From positions 186,001-250,000 of the forward strand of contig CAKZFX010000011.1 in NCBI GenBank assembly GCA_936908745.1: 64,000 nucleotides of DNA, given 5' to 3'. Positions 1-7,747 of this stretch are shown one piece after another. The DNA comes from an uncultured Chitinophagaceae bacterium (GTDB taxonomy: Bacteria > Bacteroidota > Bacteroidia > Chitinophagales > Chitinophagaceae). The notes beneath the pieces are model-generated. The model was not told the DNA's origin, searched no databases, and worked only from the letters and a program-made list of their open reading frames with translations. Both the position numbers and the translations under genes were made by a program. Numbering within the stretch: the stretch's first letter is position 1; every line of letters begins with the position of its first letter.

Positions 1-44
1 AGACATTAAGTACATTAAGGAAAAACTTAGCGCCTTTCCGTGTT

Positions 45-262
45 AGCGGTTAAAAAACATTTCCCACAAACCTGCCTGTCGGCAGACAGGGCCACAAAGA
101 AGCACAAAGAAATGATTGCCTCTTTGGCGGTTAAGCTCCCTACAAAAAAAAATTTCCTGCAAAGAGATTTACGCAAAGCCGCTAAGACTTCGCAAAGAAT
201 ACATAAGATTAAAGCTTTGCGCCCCTGCGTCTTAGCGGTTAATCTCTCTCTGCGAAACTCCT
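45..262. repeat. dispersed intergenic repeats with nested 20-base palindrome
   Basis: This stretch is built of short imperfect repeats (motifs such as CACAAAGA, ACGCAAAGCCGCTAAG, TCTTAGCGGTTAA) that recur at about 2.95, 15.15, 21.2, 31.3 and 33.8 kb. The imperfect palindrome CCTGCCTGTCGGCAGACAGG lies at 71-90, inside a CCCACAAA/GCCACAAAG context that is uninterrupted at 31,312. Open reading frames through it are low-complexity translations of the repeat and are not taken as genes. A role in transcript ends or chromosome structure is possible but not shown. Confidence 0.8.
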
Positions 263-315
263 TTTCTCCCGTTCTCCGCGGTGAAAAAAACTTTATCATT
301 GCCGAAAACTTACTT

Positions 316-732
316 GTGAAAAAAGGTTTCACCTCCTTCCTGCCCGCCCTCGGCTGGCTGTTTATTTCCACTGTTTTGCTGACGCTTCCCGGTTCTGCTT
401 TTCCGCAGGAAAACTGGCTGGGTAAGATCTGGTTTGACAAATGGGTGCATATCGGCATGTTTGCCGCATTGGTATTTCTTTTTTGCCTGGGCATTTATAA
501 AATGGTTAAAAAAGAAAACAGGGCAAAACTGTTTTTCTATACGCTGATGGCCGCTATCTTTTATGGTATAGGAATGGAATACGTGCAGAAATATTTTGTA
601 GTCAACCGGTCGTTCGACATCGGTGATATCATTGCAGACTGTGTGGGCAGCTTAATCGGTCTTTGGTTTTCTTCATACAGGTATATAAAAAAAATTGACC
701 CCTGTGGAAACAGGGGTCGCAACCAAAACTAA
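316..732 (+). CDS. VanZ-like family membrane protein
   Basis: A small integral membrane protein of about 138 residues resembling the VanZ-like family, whose cellular role is mostly unknown outside teicoplanin-resistance clusters. The sequence shows about four hydrophobic segments, the motif FDKWVHIGMFAALVF, and a family-typical end with an acidic glycine-rich stretch (GIGMEYVQKYF, then RSFDIGDIIADCVGSLIG). A GTG at 316 is chosen as the start because the frame upstream to position 40 is only repeat DNA and the conserved hydrophobic part begins right after it. A perfect 8-bp inverted repeat (697-718) lies inside the last codons and may act as a transcript-end structure. No operon partner is visible. 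The family call is fairly secure; no substrate can be named. Confidence 0.7.
   Translation: MKKGFTSFLPALGWLFISTVLLTLPGSAFPQENWLGKIWFDKWVHIGMFAALVFLFCLGIYKMVKKENRAKLFFYTLMAAIFYGIGMEYVQKYFVVNRSFDIGDIIADCVGSLIGLWFSSYRYIKKIDPCGNRGRNQN
697..718 (+). terminator. hairpin at 3' end of the VanZ-like gene
   Basis: GACCCCTG and CAGGGGTC form a perfect 8-bp stem with a 6-base loop inside the last codons of the VanZ-like gene. No T-run follows, so it is at best a non-classical terminator or an RNA-stabilising stem. Confidence 0.35.
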
Positions 733-1029
733 CTGCTTATGAGAAAATTGACTGCTTTTATATAAATTCTAAAACTTCTTGTTTGTTGTTCTTCTGTGTA
801 TCTATAACGCAAATTTACTGCCATTAGTGTGATGCTTGCTGTTAATGAAAGTTTAAAGCTCATTAAAGTTATCTAAGAATAACTAAGTACCACTACTGCA
901 ACCGTTTGTTCGTTTGTAGTATTTTACTGACAGTAAGTAAAGAACTATTTATCACTTTTTCTGAATCACTCTTCTGAATATAAATACGCAGAAATCAGAC
1001 CAAAGTTTTTATTTCATTGAAAAAAGAAT
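733..1029. other. AT-rich intergenic stretch without a gene
   Basis: About 300 bases between the VanZ-like gene and the terminator of the following minus-strand gene. The sequence is AT-rich, without a credible reading frame, tRNA-like fold or repeat related to the other families in the window. No promoter can be assigned with confidence. Confidence 0.5.
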
Positions 1030-1062
1030 AAAAGAAAAAAGAAGGCCGGGAGCCTTCTTCTC
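1030..1062 (-). terminator. intrinsic terminator of the EF-hand-like gene
   Basis: Read on the minus strand, AGAAGGCT and the matching GGCCTTCT form a GC-rich hairpin followed at once by a T-rich tail (cttttttctttt). It lies about 26 bases after the stop codon of the gene ending at 1088. Confidence 0.75.
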
Positions 1063-1087
1063 TTATAGATCAAAATAAATCAATCAC

Positions 1088-1648
1088 TTATCCGCCGAAA
1101 AGGCCTTTTACTTTATCCATTAAATTTCCCTTAGAGCCTCCTTTCACCAGCGCCATCAGGTCTTGCAAATCCGTATCGCCATCGCCATCAATATCAAATT
1201 TGGCGCCTTTGAATTTATCCAGCATTCCCTGCATGTTAAACCCAGCCGTCTGGCCACCGCTGATGCTGTTAAAAATACCCTGTATATCAAAACTCTTATC
1301 AGAAGGGTCATTTGTTTTACTAACCATATCTTCCAGTACACCCGGCACCACTTTATCAGATACCGATTGCGCCTGCGACTGGTTAAGGTTGAATTTATCC
1401 ATCAGGTTCTGTATAAAACCGCCGGACAATTCCTGTCCAGCAGCCGAATTGGCGGCATTGCCTCCACTGCTAAACATTTTCATGATATCCTGTACGTTGC
1501 CCTGTGAAAACATATTTTGCAAACCACCTGAGATAGAAGAAGACGCTTCGTTGATGGCAGCATCATTTTTCTCATTCGGAATGTCGGGATTATTTACAAT
1601 TGCATCGCCAGCATGTTTCTTTACAAGGTCCATTAATTGGTCAAGCAT
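1088..1648 (-). CDS. hypothetical protein with EF-hand-like calcium site
   Basis: A 186-residue protein without signal peptide or membrane segment. It is rich in Gly, Ser, Asn, Asp and Met, with short amphipathic helices (LMDLVKKH, LMDKFNL, MLDKFKGAKF). Near residues 152-165 the segment DIDGDGDTDLQDL matches the Asp-x-Asp-x-Asp-Gly loop of EF-hand or dockerin-type calcium sites. There is only one such loop, so it is not a classical paired EF-hand. The body resembles small bacterial proteins of the DUF937 type, but this is a guess from composition. It stands alone between repeats, with its own terminator at 1030-1062. Function unknown; calcium binding is predicted only from the loop. Confidence 0.7.
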   Translation of the reverse strand: MLDQLMDLVKKHAGDAIVNNPDIPNEKNDAAINEASSSISGGLQNMFSQGNVQDIMKMFSSGGNAANSAAGQELSGGFIQNLMDKFNLNQSQAQSVSDKVVPGVLEDMVSKTNDPSDKSFDIQGIFNSISGGQTAGFNMQGMLDKFKGAKFDIDGDGDTDLQDLMALVKGGSKGNLMDKVKGLFGG

Positions 1649-1695
1649 AGTCGTAATGTTTTAGTTGTTAAAGATAGGTTTCGGAAAATTCAATT

Positions 1696-1787
1696 ATCTC
1701 CCGCTGACCTGCCTGTCGGCAGACAGGTTTCGCAGATAAACGCAGAAGCTGGAAATCGTCAGCGAAAATCTGCGGGATCTTCGGGAA
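1696..1787. repeat. dispersed repeat of the CCCGCTGA family with nested palindrome
   Basis: Inverted-repeat element opening with ATCTCCCGCTGA and closing with ATCTGCGGGATCTTCGGGAA. Internal motifs TTCGCAGATAAACGCAGAA and TCAGCGAAAATCTGCGGG recur at 23,934-23,981 and 59,227-59,335. The 20-base palindrome CCTGCCTGTCGGCAGACAGG sits at 1708-1727. The copy at 23,934 lacks it at the same point. Confidence 0.75.
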
Positions 1788-1807
1788 AAAAATCACTTTA
1801 CATAAAG

Positions 1808-2872
1808 TTAATCCTGCTTGGTCAGTTTCTCCGAATTTTCCGCAAACTGCAACGCTTCGATCAATTCCTGCACACCGCCATTCAGCACTTCATCCAGGTT
1901 ATACAATGTCATACCGATACGATGATCCGTCACACGTCCCTGCGGAAAATTGTACGTACGGATCTTGGCACTGCGGTCGCCGGTACTTACCAGGCTTTTA
2001 CGGTGACGGGCGATTTCATCTTCCTGTTTTCTCACCTGCTCTTCATATAATTTGGTCCGCAGCATCTGCATCGCTTTTTCACGGTTGCCAAGCTGTGTTC
2101 TTTCTGTCTGGCAAATAATCACGGTGCCGGTTGGGATATGCGTCAGCATCACTTTCGTTTCCACTTTATTTACGTTCTGTCCACCAGCTCCACCGCTCCG
2201 GGCGGTCTCCATTTTCACATCGCTTTCTTTCAATTCAAAATCCACTTCTTCGGCTTCGGGCATCACGGCCACCGTAGCCGCCGATGTATGCACACGGCCA
2301 CTGCCTTCTGTTTCCGGCACACGCTGCACACGGTGCACACCGCTTTCAAACTTCATGGTGCCATATACATCGTCGCCCGTTACTTCCAGTTGTACTTCCT
2401 TGTAGCCGCCCACGGTTCCTTCATTTTCGCTCAGCAAGGCCGTTTTCCAGCCTCTACGTTCACAATATTTCATATACATACGCAAGAGGTCGCCGGCAAA
2501 AAGGCTGGCTTCGTCGCCACCTGTGCCCGCCCTGATCTCAAGGATCGCATTCTTTTCATCCTGTGGGTCTTTGGGAATCAGCAGTTGACGGATATGCGCT
2601 TCCATCTTTTCTTTTTTCTCTTCCAGCGCAGGTGTTTCCATCTTGGCCAGCTCCCGCATTTCTTCGTCGTTGCCTTCCAATGCTTCTTTATAAAAATCAA
2701 CGTCATCAAGGATTTTGCGATAATCGTTGTACGCCGTTACGATCTTTTCAAGCCCGCGGTATTCCTTGCTGGTCTCCGCAAACTTTTTATTGTTGCCCAC
2801 AATTTCAGGGTTGGTCAGGGCTACGCCTAACTGGTCAAAACGGGCTTTTATGGCTTCTAATCTGTCAAGCAT
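1808..2872 (-). CDS. prfA: peptide chain release factor 1
   Basis: Release factor 1 ends translation at UAA and UAG codons by triggering peptidyl-tRNA hydrolysis in the ribosome. The 354-residue length is normal for the family. The tripeptide codon-reading motif of the RF1 type is PET at about residues 186-188 (VQRVPETEGSGRVHTS), and the GGQ motif that enters the peptidyl-transferase centre is at about 230-232 (SGGAGGQNVNKVE). The C-terminal block GDRSAKIRTYNFPQGRVTDHRIG is also typical of RF1 and not RF2. ATG start at 2872 lies 22 bases behind a clear -7 box (2894-2901). It is transcribed as a single gene, divergent from the amidohydrolase. Confidence 0.97.
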   Translation of the reverse strand: MLDRLEAIKARFDQLGVALTNPEIVGNNKKFAETSKEYRGLEKIVTAYNDYRKILDDVDFYKEALEGNDEEMRELAKMETPALEEKKEKMEAHIRQLLIPKDPQDEKNAILEIRAGTGGDEASLFAGDLLRMYMKYCERRGWKTALLSENEGTVGGYKEVQLEVTGDDVYGTMKFESGVHRVQRVPETEGSGRVHTSAATVAVMPEAEEVDFELKESDVKMETARSGGAGGQNVNKVETKVMLTHIPTGTVIICQTERTQLGNREKAMQMLRTKLYEEQVRKQEDEIARHRKSLVSTGDRSAKIRTYNFPQGRVTDHRIGMTLYNLDEVLNGGVQELIEALQFAENSEKLTKQD

Positions 2873-2893
2873 AAATAATAATTCTCAGGGCGG

Positions 2894-2923
2894 CAAAATT
2901 AATGATTTGGTGGCTGGCACAAG
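2894..2923 (-). promoter_or_regulatory. Bacteroidota-type promoter of prfA
   Basis: On the minus strand, TAATTTTG (2901-2894) matches the TAnnTTTG -7 box, and CTTG (2923-2920) lies 18 bases upstream as a -33 box. The expected transcript start is 15-17 bases before the prfA ATG. Confidence 0.6.
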
Positions 2924-2947
2924 AGAAAAACCACGGAGTAGCTGATA

Positions 2948-3041
2948 TTTCACGCAAAGGCGCCAAGGTTTCGCAAAGAAATACATAAGACATTTATTTC
3001 CTGCTGTCTTTGCGTGCTTTCTTTGCGGCTTTGCGTGAAAC
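2948..3041. repeat. dispersed inverted-repeat element, ACGCAAAG family
   Basis: An element of about 94 bases that begins TTTCACGCAAAGGCGCCAAG and ends CGGCTTTGCGTGAAA, so its two ends are inverted repeats. The middle holds TTTCGCAAAGAAATACATAAG. A closely related copy lies at 15,148-15,322, where a palindrome cluster interrupts the TTTCGC/GAAATACAT part. This copy is the uninterrupted form. Confidence 0.75.
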
Positions 3042-3112
3042 TTTTCTTTATACAAGGCCCCTTCTCTATTCTTTCTGTTACTTTGTAATTCATTTACTAC
3101 GAACACATTCTC

Positions 3113-4279
3113 ATGGCATTCGGGAAATTCAGCGCAGACCAGTTATTTGATGGTTACCAGTTCCAGGCTGGCGACAAGGTATTGATCCTTTCAGACGAAG
3201 GCGAAGTCATTGACCTTGTTGACAAATCCGACGCCGGTGATGATGTGATCGTTCACAAAGGCATCCTGTCGCCGGGTTTTATCAACTGCCATTGCCACCT
3301 GGAACTGTCGCACATGAAAGCCGCGATTGAAGAAGGCACCGGGCTGGTTGATTTTGTTTATAAAATCGTAAGCCTGCGGCATTCCTCCGAAGAAGAGATA
3401 AAGGCGGCGATTGAAAAGGCTGAAGATGAAATGCTGCAAAACGGCATCGTGGCCGTGGGCGATATCTGTAATAATACATTGACACTGGACCAGAAGAGCA
3501 AGGGGCGTATTTATTACCACAATTTTATTGAAGCCAGTGGTTTTAATCCTGCTATTGCTAACGAACGATTTAACCGCAGCGTTGAATCCTTCCGTGCATT
3601 CAGCCAGTATTATTCGATCCCGGTGGAGTCTAATTCCATTGTGCCGCATGCGCCTTATTCAGTAGCGGAGGAATTGTGGCAACAGTTGATCCATTTTCCC
3701 GGCAATCATTTGTTTACCATACATAACCAGGAAACAGCCGATGAAGATGCGCTGTTTGCAACGGGTGAAGGCGGCTTTCGTGAACTGTATAAAAAAATGG
3801 GGATTGATATCTCTTTTTTTCAGCCCTCGCACAAAAGCAGCCTGCAAACTTTTCTTTCAAAGTTCCTGCGCCACCAGCAGTTGATACTGGTGCACAATGT
3901 GCATACAACCGAAAAAGATATTGCATTCAGCCGTTCAGTTGTTAACAGTGATCAATTGTACTGGTGTCTTTGCCCGAATGCTAATATATATATCAGCAAA
4001 AAGTTGCCGGACATTTCAACGCTGATCAATAATGATTGCCGCATCGTATTGGGAACAGACAGTTTGGCGTCCAATCACCAATTGAGCATACTGGAGGAAA
4101 TAAAAACGATCCGGCAGCATTTCCCGGCAATAGAAAAAGGCACCTTATTACAATGGGCCACCAGCAATGGCGCAAAGGCTTTGCAGATGGACAGCATCTT
4201 AGGCAGTTTTGAAAAAGGAAAAAGACCGGGTGTTGTTTTAGTAGCAAATGATTGGTCGGCCGTTCAGCGTTTAGCTTAA
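3113..4279 (+). CDS. amidohydrolase family protein (SsnA/cytosine-deaminase-like)
   Basis: A 388-residue metal-dependent hydrolase of the amidohydrolase superfamily, COG0402-like, expected to deaminate or hydrolyse a cyclic amine or nucleoside-type substrate in the cytoplasm. The sequence shows the metal-binding HCHLELSHM early (about residue 60), a middle histidine region (VPHAPYSV), HNQE, VHNVHTT, and the late GTDSLAS that supplies the last metal-ligand Asp. All the expected elements are present, so it should be active. It could be an aminodeoxyfutalosine deaminase of the menaquinone pathway, but no neighbouring menaquinone gene supports this. ATG start; its last 9 bases overlap the end of convergent recO. 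Confidence 0.8.
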   Translation: MAFGKFSADQLFDGYQFQAGDKVLILSDEGEVIDLVDKSDAGDDVIVHKGILSPGFINCHCHLELSHMKAAIEEGTGLVDFVYKIVSLRHSSEEEIKAAIEKAEDEMLQNGIVAVGDICNNTLTLDQKSKGRIYYHNFIEASGFNPAIANERFNRSVESFRAFSQYYSIPVESNSIVPHAPYSVAEELWQQLIHFPGNHLFTIHNQETADEDALFATGEGGFRELYKKMGIDISFFQPSHKSSLQTFLSKFLRHQQLILVHNVHTTEKDIAFSRSVVNSDQLYWCLCPNANIYISKKLPDISTLINNDCRIVLGTDSLASNHQLSILEEIKTIRQHFPAIEKGTLLQWATSNGAKALQMDSILGSFEKGKRPGVVLVANDWSAVQRLA

Positions 4280-5017
4280 CAGTTCTCTTAGAACAGGCAG
4301 CGACCTCATCGTACCAAAGTCCTGTATATGCAAGGCATAATATTGCTCATACCGATGTAATAAATTTCTGCGCAGCTCACTGTTTAGCTTTATATCACCC
4401 AATTCTTCGGGCTGCATCACTTTCAGCAGTTCGGCTGTAACGGCCGCTTGTCTTTCTTCTAAAAAATAAGGGTGCCGGGGCAGTTCGCTTACAAAACCAC
4501 CTTCCTGCAGATCGAGATAAGGGTGTGTTCCATCATAATCATCATTTAACCGCAGACCCAAAAACACGGGCAGGTGCAGCGCAAAAAATAAAGGGAAATT
4601 AGCGGCCACTGCATCACTGCTGTTGTCAAGGTGTAAAAAAGCATCTTCGGCAAAGTAGAACAGTTCGGGATTGGCTTCGGGTTGTTTCAGGCATTTGCCC
4701 AGCAGTTCGATCATAAAAAGAGACACGGCGTTTCTCTTTACATCAGACAAGATGTTTTGATAGATCACCGCCCATTTGTATTCCTTGAGACGGTTTAGTT
4801 GTTTTAATTCGTTGTGATAAACAACTAAATCTAAAATAGCCGTTGGCTGAAAAAGGCTGGCTTTGCTGCTTCCTTTCTTGCTCGCAGCCCGCACACCGTT
4901 CACTAAATACGATTGTACCCCAAACAGTTCGGTAAATATGCTGACAATGACGCTTGTTTCCCCATATTTCACCGTTCGCAGAACGATCCCTTTTGTTTTA
5001 TGCAGCTTATCAGGCAA
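4271..5017 (-). CDS. recO: DNA repair protein RecO
   Basis: RecO works with RecF and RecR to load RecA on gapped DNA. The N-terminal OB-fold begins HKTKGIVLRTVKYGETSVIV, followed by VNGVRAASKKGSSKASLFQP, both typical of RecO. The middle helical part contains ELLGKCLKQPEANPELF. The frame stays open to a GTG at 5068, but a TAnnTTTG -7 box (5057-5064) lies inside that extension, so a start there would precede the transcript. TTG at 5017, giving MPDKLHKTKG, is preferred and yields 248 residues, the usual size. The zinc cysteines of some RecO proteins are not evident. It overlaps the amidohydrolase gene tail to tail by 9 bases. Confidence 0.9.
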   Translation of the reverse strand: MPDKLHKTKGIVLRTVKYGETSVIVSIFTELFGVQSYLVNGVRAASKKGSSKASLFQPTAILDLVVYHNELKQLNRLKEYKWAVIYQNILSDVKRNAVSLFMIELLGKCLKQPEANPELFYFAEDAFLHLDNSSDAVAANFPLFFALHLPVFLGLRLNDDYDGTHPYLDLQEGGFVSELPRHPYFLEERQAAVTAELLKVMQPEELGDIKLNSELRRNLLHRYEQYYALHIQDFGTMRSLPVLRELLS

Positions 5018-5056
5018 AATCAGCGTTATAGATGAAAAATATAATAAGTTCCTGTC

Positions 5057-5064
5057 CAAAACTA
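5057..5064 (-). promoter_or_regulatory. probable -7 promoter box of recO
   Basis: TAGTTTTG on the minus strand matches TAnnTTTG. It lies about 40 bases before the TTG at 5017 and inside the longer frame, which argues against a start at 5068. No good -33 box is seen. Confidence 0.45.
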
Positions 5065-5134
5065 TCACAATTGGCCGAACAGCCCTTGGGCTTTTTTCCG
5101 TTTCTTTGCCGCTTCAAACAATGCTCTTAGCGCT

Positions 5135-7462
5135 ATGTGGTTACGCATCGGACAATTCATCCTGAAATTTCGTTTTCTCCTGTTGTTCATAGTAATTGCC
5201 TCTACCGGCGTTATGGGCTATTATGCGTCCAAAGTGCAGATCGGTTATGATTTCGCAAGGGCGATCCCTACCGACAATCCCAAATACAAAACCTACCAGG
5301 AGTTCCGTAAAAAATTTGGTGAAGATGGTAATATGATGGTGGTAGGCATTCAGACCGATGGCATTTTCCAGGAAAAATTTTTTAATAGTTACCGCGGTCT
5401 TTTAGAGCAGATCAAACAATCAAAAGGCGTGGAAGATGTGCTGGCAATGCCAACGGCCGTTAACCTTGTCAAAGATTCTTTGTCGGAGAAATTAGTACCT
5501 GATACCATTTTTGCCAACGGGCCTTTAACACAAGCACAGATCGACAGCAGCTCCGCTATTTTCCTGAACCTTCCTTTTTATCGTTCCTTATTATACAATC
5601 CTGAAACGAATGCATGGCTGATGGCCGTACGTATCAATAAAGAGATACTCAACACCAAAAACCGGAATGCGATTGTAAATGGCCTGCGTGATAAGATCGA
5701 AACCTTTGGCAAAGAACATAACATGCCGGTTTACCTCAGCGGACTGCCCCTGATCCGTTCTGATCTTTCGAGCCGGGTAGAAAATGAAATGCGCTGGTTC
5801 TTATTAGCGTCTGTGGGCTTATCCGCCTTGATCCTTTTATTGTTCTTTCGTTCCACCACTTCTACATTGCTTTCACTGGCTGTCGTTATCATCGGTGTGT
5901 TATGGAGCATGGCCACCATTCACCTGATGGGTTATAAAATTTCATTGCTGACGGCGTTGATCCCGCCCTTGCTGGTCGTGATCGGTATTCCCAACTGTAT
6001 TTATTTCCTGAATAAATTCCATACAGCTTATCTCGAAACAAAGGATAAGAAGAAAGCATTGGTGACGATGATCAGCCGCATGGGTATTGTGACCCTGTTT
6101 TGCAACCTGGCCGCCGCTATCGGCTTTGCCGTATTTGCGTTGACAAAAAGCGAGATCTTAAAAGAGTTTGGCGCTGTGGCGGGTATCAATATCATGATCC
6201 TGTTTTTCATTTCATTGATATTAATACCTGTTGTACTGAGCCTGTTGCCGGCACCAAAAGCAAGACACACAAAGTATCTTGACAATCCACGCCTGAACCG
6301 TTGGCTGGACCGGCTGGAACGCTGGTCAATCAATCATCGCAAATTGATTTATGTAGTAACCGGCGTTATCATCGCTGTATCGGCTGCCGGTATCATGCAG
6401 TTGAAAAGCGTGGGTTATATCGTGGACGATCTGCCAAAGACTGATAAGCTCTATACCGATCTTAAGTTTTTTGAAACCAATTTTAAGGGTGTGATGCCGC
6501 TGGAAATTGTGGTGGACACCAAACAGAAAAATGGTTTGCGCAAAAATCCGCTGCAGACCTTTAAAAAAATTGATTCGCTGTCGGCCTATATTGCTGCGCA
6601 GCCATCTATGGCGAGACCTTTATCTATCGTAGAAGGGATGAAGTTTGCCAAGCAGGCCTTTTATGAAGGCGACAGTGCTTATTATGCAACGCCCGATGAA
6701 TATGTGATGCCCGCGATGGCGCAATACCTCGCTATAAAAAGAGACAGCAGCACAAAAGAAAATTCATTTACCAAGCTGGTGACTTCTTTTATGGACACTA
6801 CACGCCAGCAGGCACGTATCAGTGTATCCATGGCCGATGTAGGCAGCACCCGCCTGCCGGAGATACTGGATTCTATCGGGCAAAAAGCAGCAGAAATATT
6901 TCCAAAAGACAAGTATGATATTCAACTGACGGGCACAAGTGTTACGTTCCTTGAAGGAAGCCGTTTTATCATCAACGGTTTGCAGGAGAGTATCGGCTGG
7001 GCTTTCTTATTGATCGCATTGTGTATGCTGTACTTGTTCCGTTCATTCCGCATATTGGTTTGTTCACTGATCCCGAATATCATTCCGCTGATCATCACCG
7101 CGGGTGTGATGGGCTGGGCGGGTGTGGCTATCAAACCATCTACTGTATTGGTATTCAGTGTGGCGCTTGGTATCGCGATTGACGTTACCATTCGTTTCCT
7201 GGTTAATTACAAGCAAGAGCTGGCAAGGAATAATTATGACCTCAAAAAAACAGTGATTGATACGATCCACCACACAGGTATCAGCATTATTTATACATCG
7301 CTGGTATTAATCGCCGGTTTTGTCATCTTTTGTTTCAGCGGCTTTGGTGGCACACAGGCACTCGGCTGGCTGACTTCATTGACATTAATAACAGCAACCA
7401 TTACAAACCTTGTCTTATTGCCTGCTTTACTAATTAGTATAGGCGAAAAAAGAAAGAAATAA
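5135..7462 (+). CDS. MMPL/RND family transporter
   Basis: A 775-residue inner-membrane transporter of the RND superfamily, MMPL branch, related to exporters of lipids and hopanoids (HpnN-like). It shows the duplicated RND layout: one N-terminal membrane helix (about 7-28), a periplasmic loop, a block of helices at about 220-370, a further helix at about 405-425, a second periplasmic domain, then helices from about 615 to 770. Conserved parts include RAIPTDNPKY near the N-terminus and the repeated domain motifs IGIPNCIYFLNKFHTAY and LGIAIDVTIRFLVNY. The second of these carries the Asp expected of proton relay. No membrane-fusion or outer-membrane partner is adjacent. Substrate unknown; export of a lipid is the likeliest role. 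Confidence 0.85.
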   Translation: MWLRIGQFILKFRFLLLFIVIASTGVMGYYASKVQIGYDFARAIPTDNPKYKTYQEFRKKFGEDGNMMVVGIQTDGIFQEKFFNSYRGLLEQIKQSKGVEDVLAMPTAVNLVKDSLSEKLVPDTIFANGPLTQAQIDSSSAIFLNLPFYRSLLYNPETNAWLMAVRINKEILNTKNRNAIVNGLRDKIETFGKEHNMPVYLSGLPLIRSDLSSRVENEMRWFLLASVGLSALILLLFFRSTTSTLLSLAVVIIGVLWSMATIHLMGYKISLLTALIPPLLVVIGIPNCIYFLNKFHTAYLETKDKKKALVTMISRMGIVTLFCNLAAAIGFAVFALTKSEILKEFGAVAGINIMILFFISLILIPVVLSLLPAPKARHTKYLDNPRLNRWLDRLERWSINHRKLIYVVTGVIIAVSAAGIMQLKSVGYIVDDLPKTDKLYTDLKFFETNFKGVMPLEIVVDTKQKNGLRKNPLQTFKKIDSLSAYIAAQPSMARPLSIVEGMKFAKQAFYEGDSAYYATPDEYVMPAMAQYLAIKRDSSTKENSFTKLVTSFMDTTRQQARISVSMADVGSTRLPEILDSIGQKAAEIFPKDKYDIQLTGTSVTFLEGSRFIINGLQESIGWAFLLIALCMLYLFRSFRILVCSLIPNIIPLIITAGVMGWAGVAIKPSTVLVFSVALGIAIDVTIRFLVNYKQELARNNYDLKKTVIDTIHHTGISIIYTSLVLIAGFVIFCFSGFGGTQALGWLTSLTLITATITNLVLLPALLISIGEKRKK

Positions 7463-7747
7463 CAGGTTTACCTATCTTAGCGCAGCATTCACAGGAGAAC
7501 AGTTGTCTTGTGAATGGACGATTGTGCAAAACAATCTATACACTCCTTATCATCAACATTACCACCTCTCCCTTTCGGATTAAAGCCATAGTTACTCCTT
7601 GAACAAGGACTGTCCACTCATATCCCTTTGAGCCGGGATTAATACACTACACCCCTTTGGAATTTTTAACGACTGGCTTTTGTCGTAAACAACTCCTTTT
7701 CGACGGGTCTGTTTATGATTTTTTATAAATTAAAACCTGCATGCTTT
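7463..7747 (+). other. long leader region upstream of susC
   Basis: About 285 bases between the exporter and susC. It holds no gene, tRNA or member of the repeat families. It probably contains the susCD promoter and a long untranslated leader, but no full TTTG/TAnnTTTG pair is recognised. Confidence 0.4.

Noticed and set aside
27..494. Minus-strand open frame of 155 codons across the start of the window
   Set aside because: It is a translation of the intergenic repeats and the reverse of the VanZ-like gene, with Lys/Arg-rich low complexity and no domain.
733..1087. Possible RNA gene in the gap after the VanZ-like gene
   Set aside because: No tRNA-like cloverleaf, no conserved RNA motif and no clear promoter or terminator pair was found.
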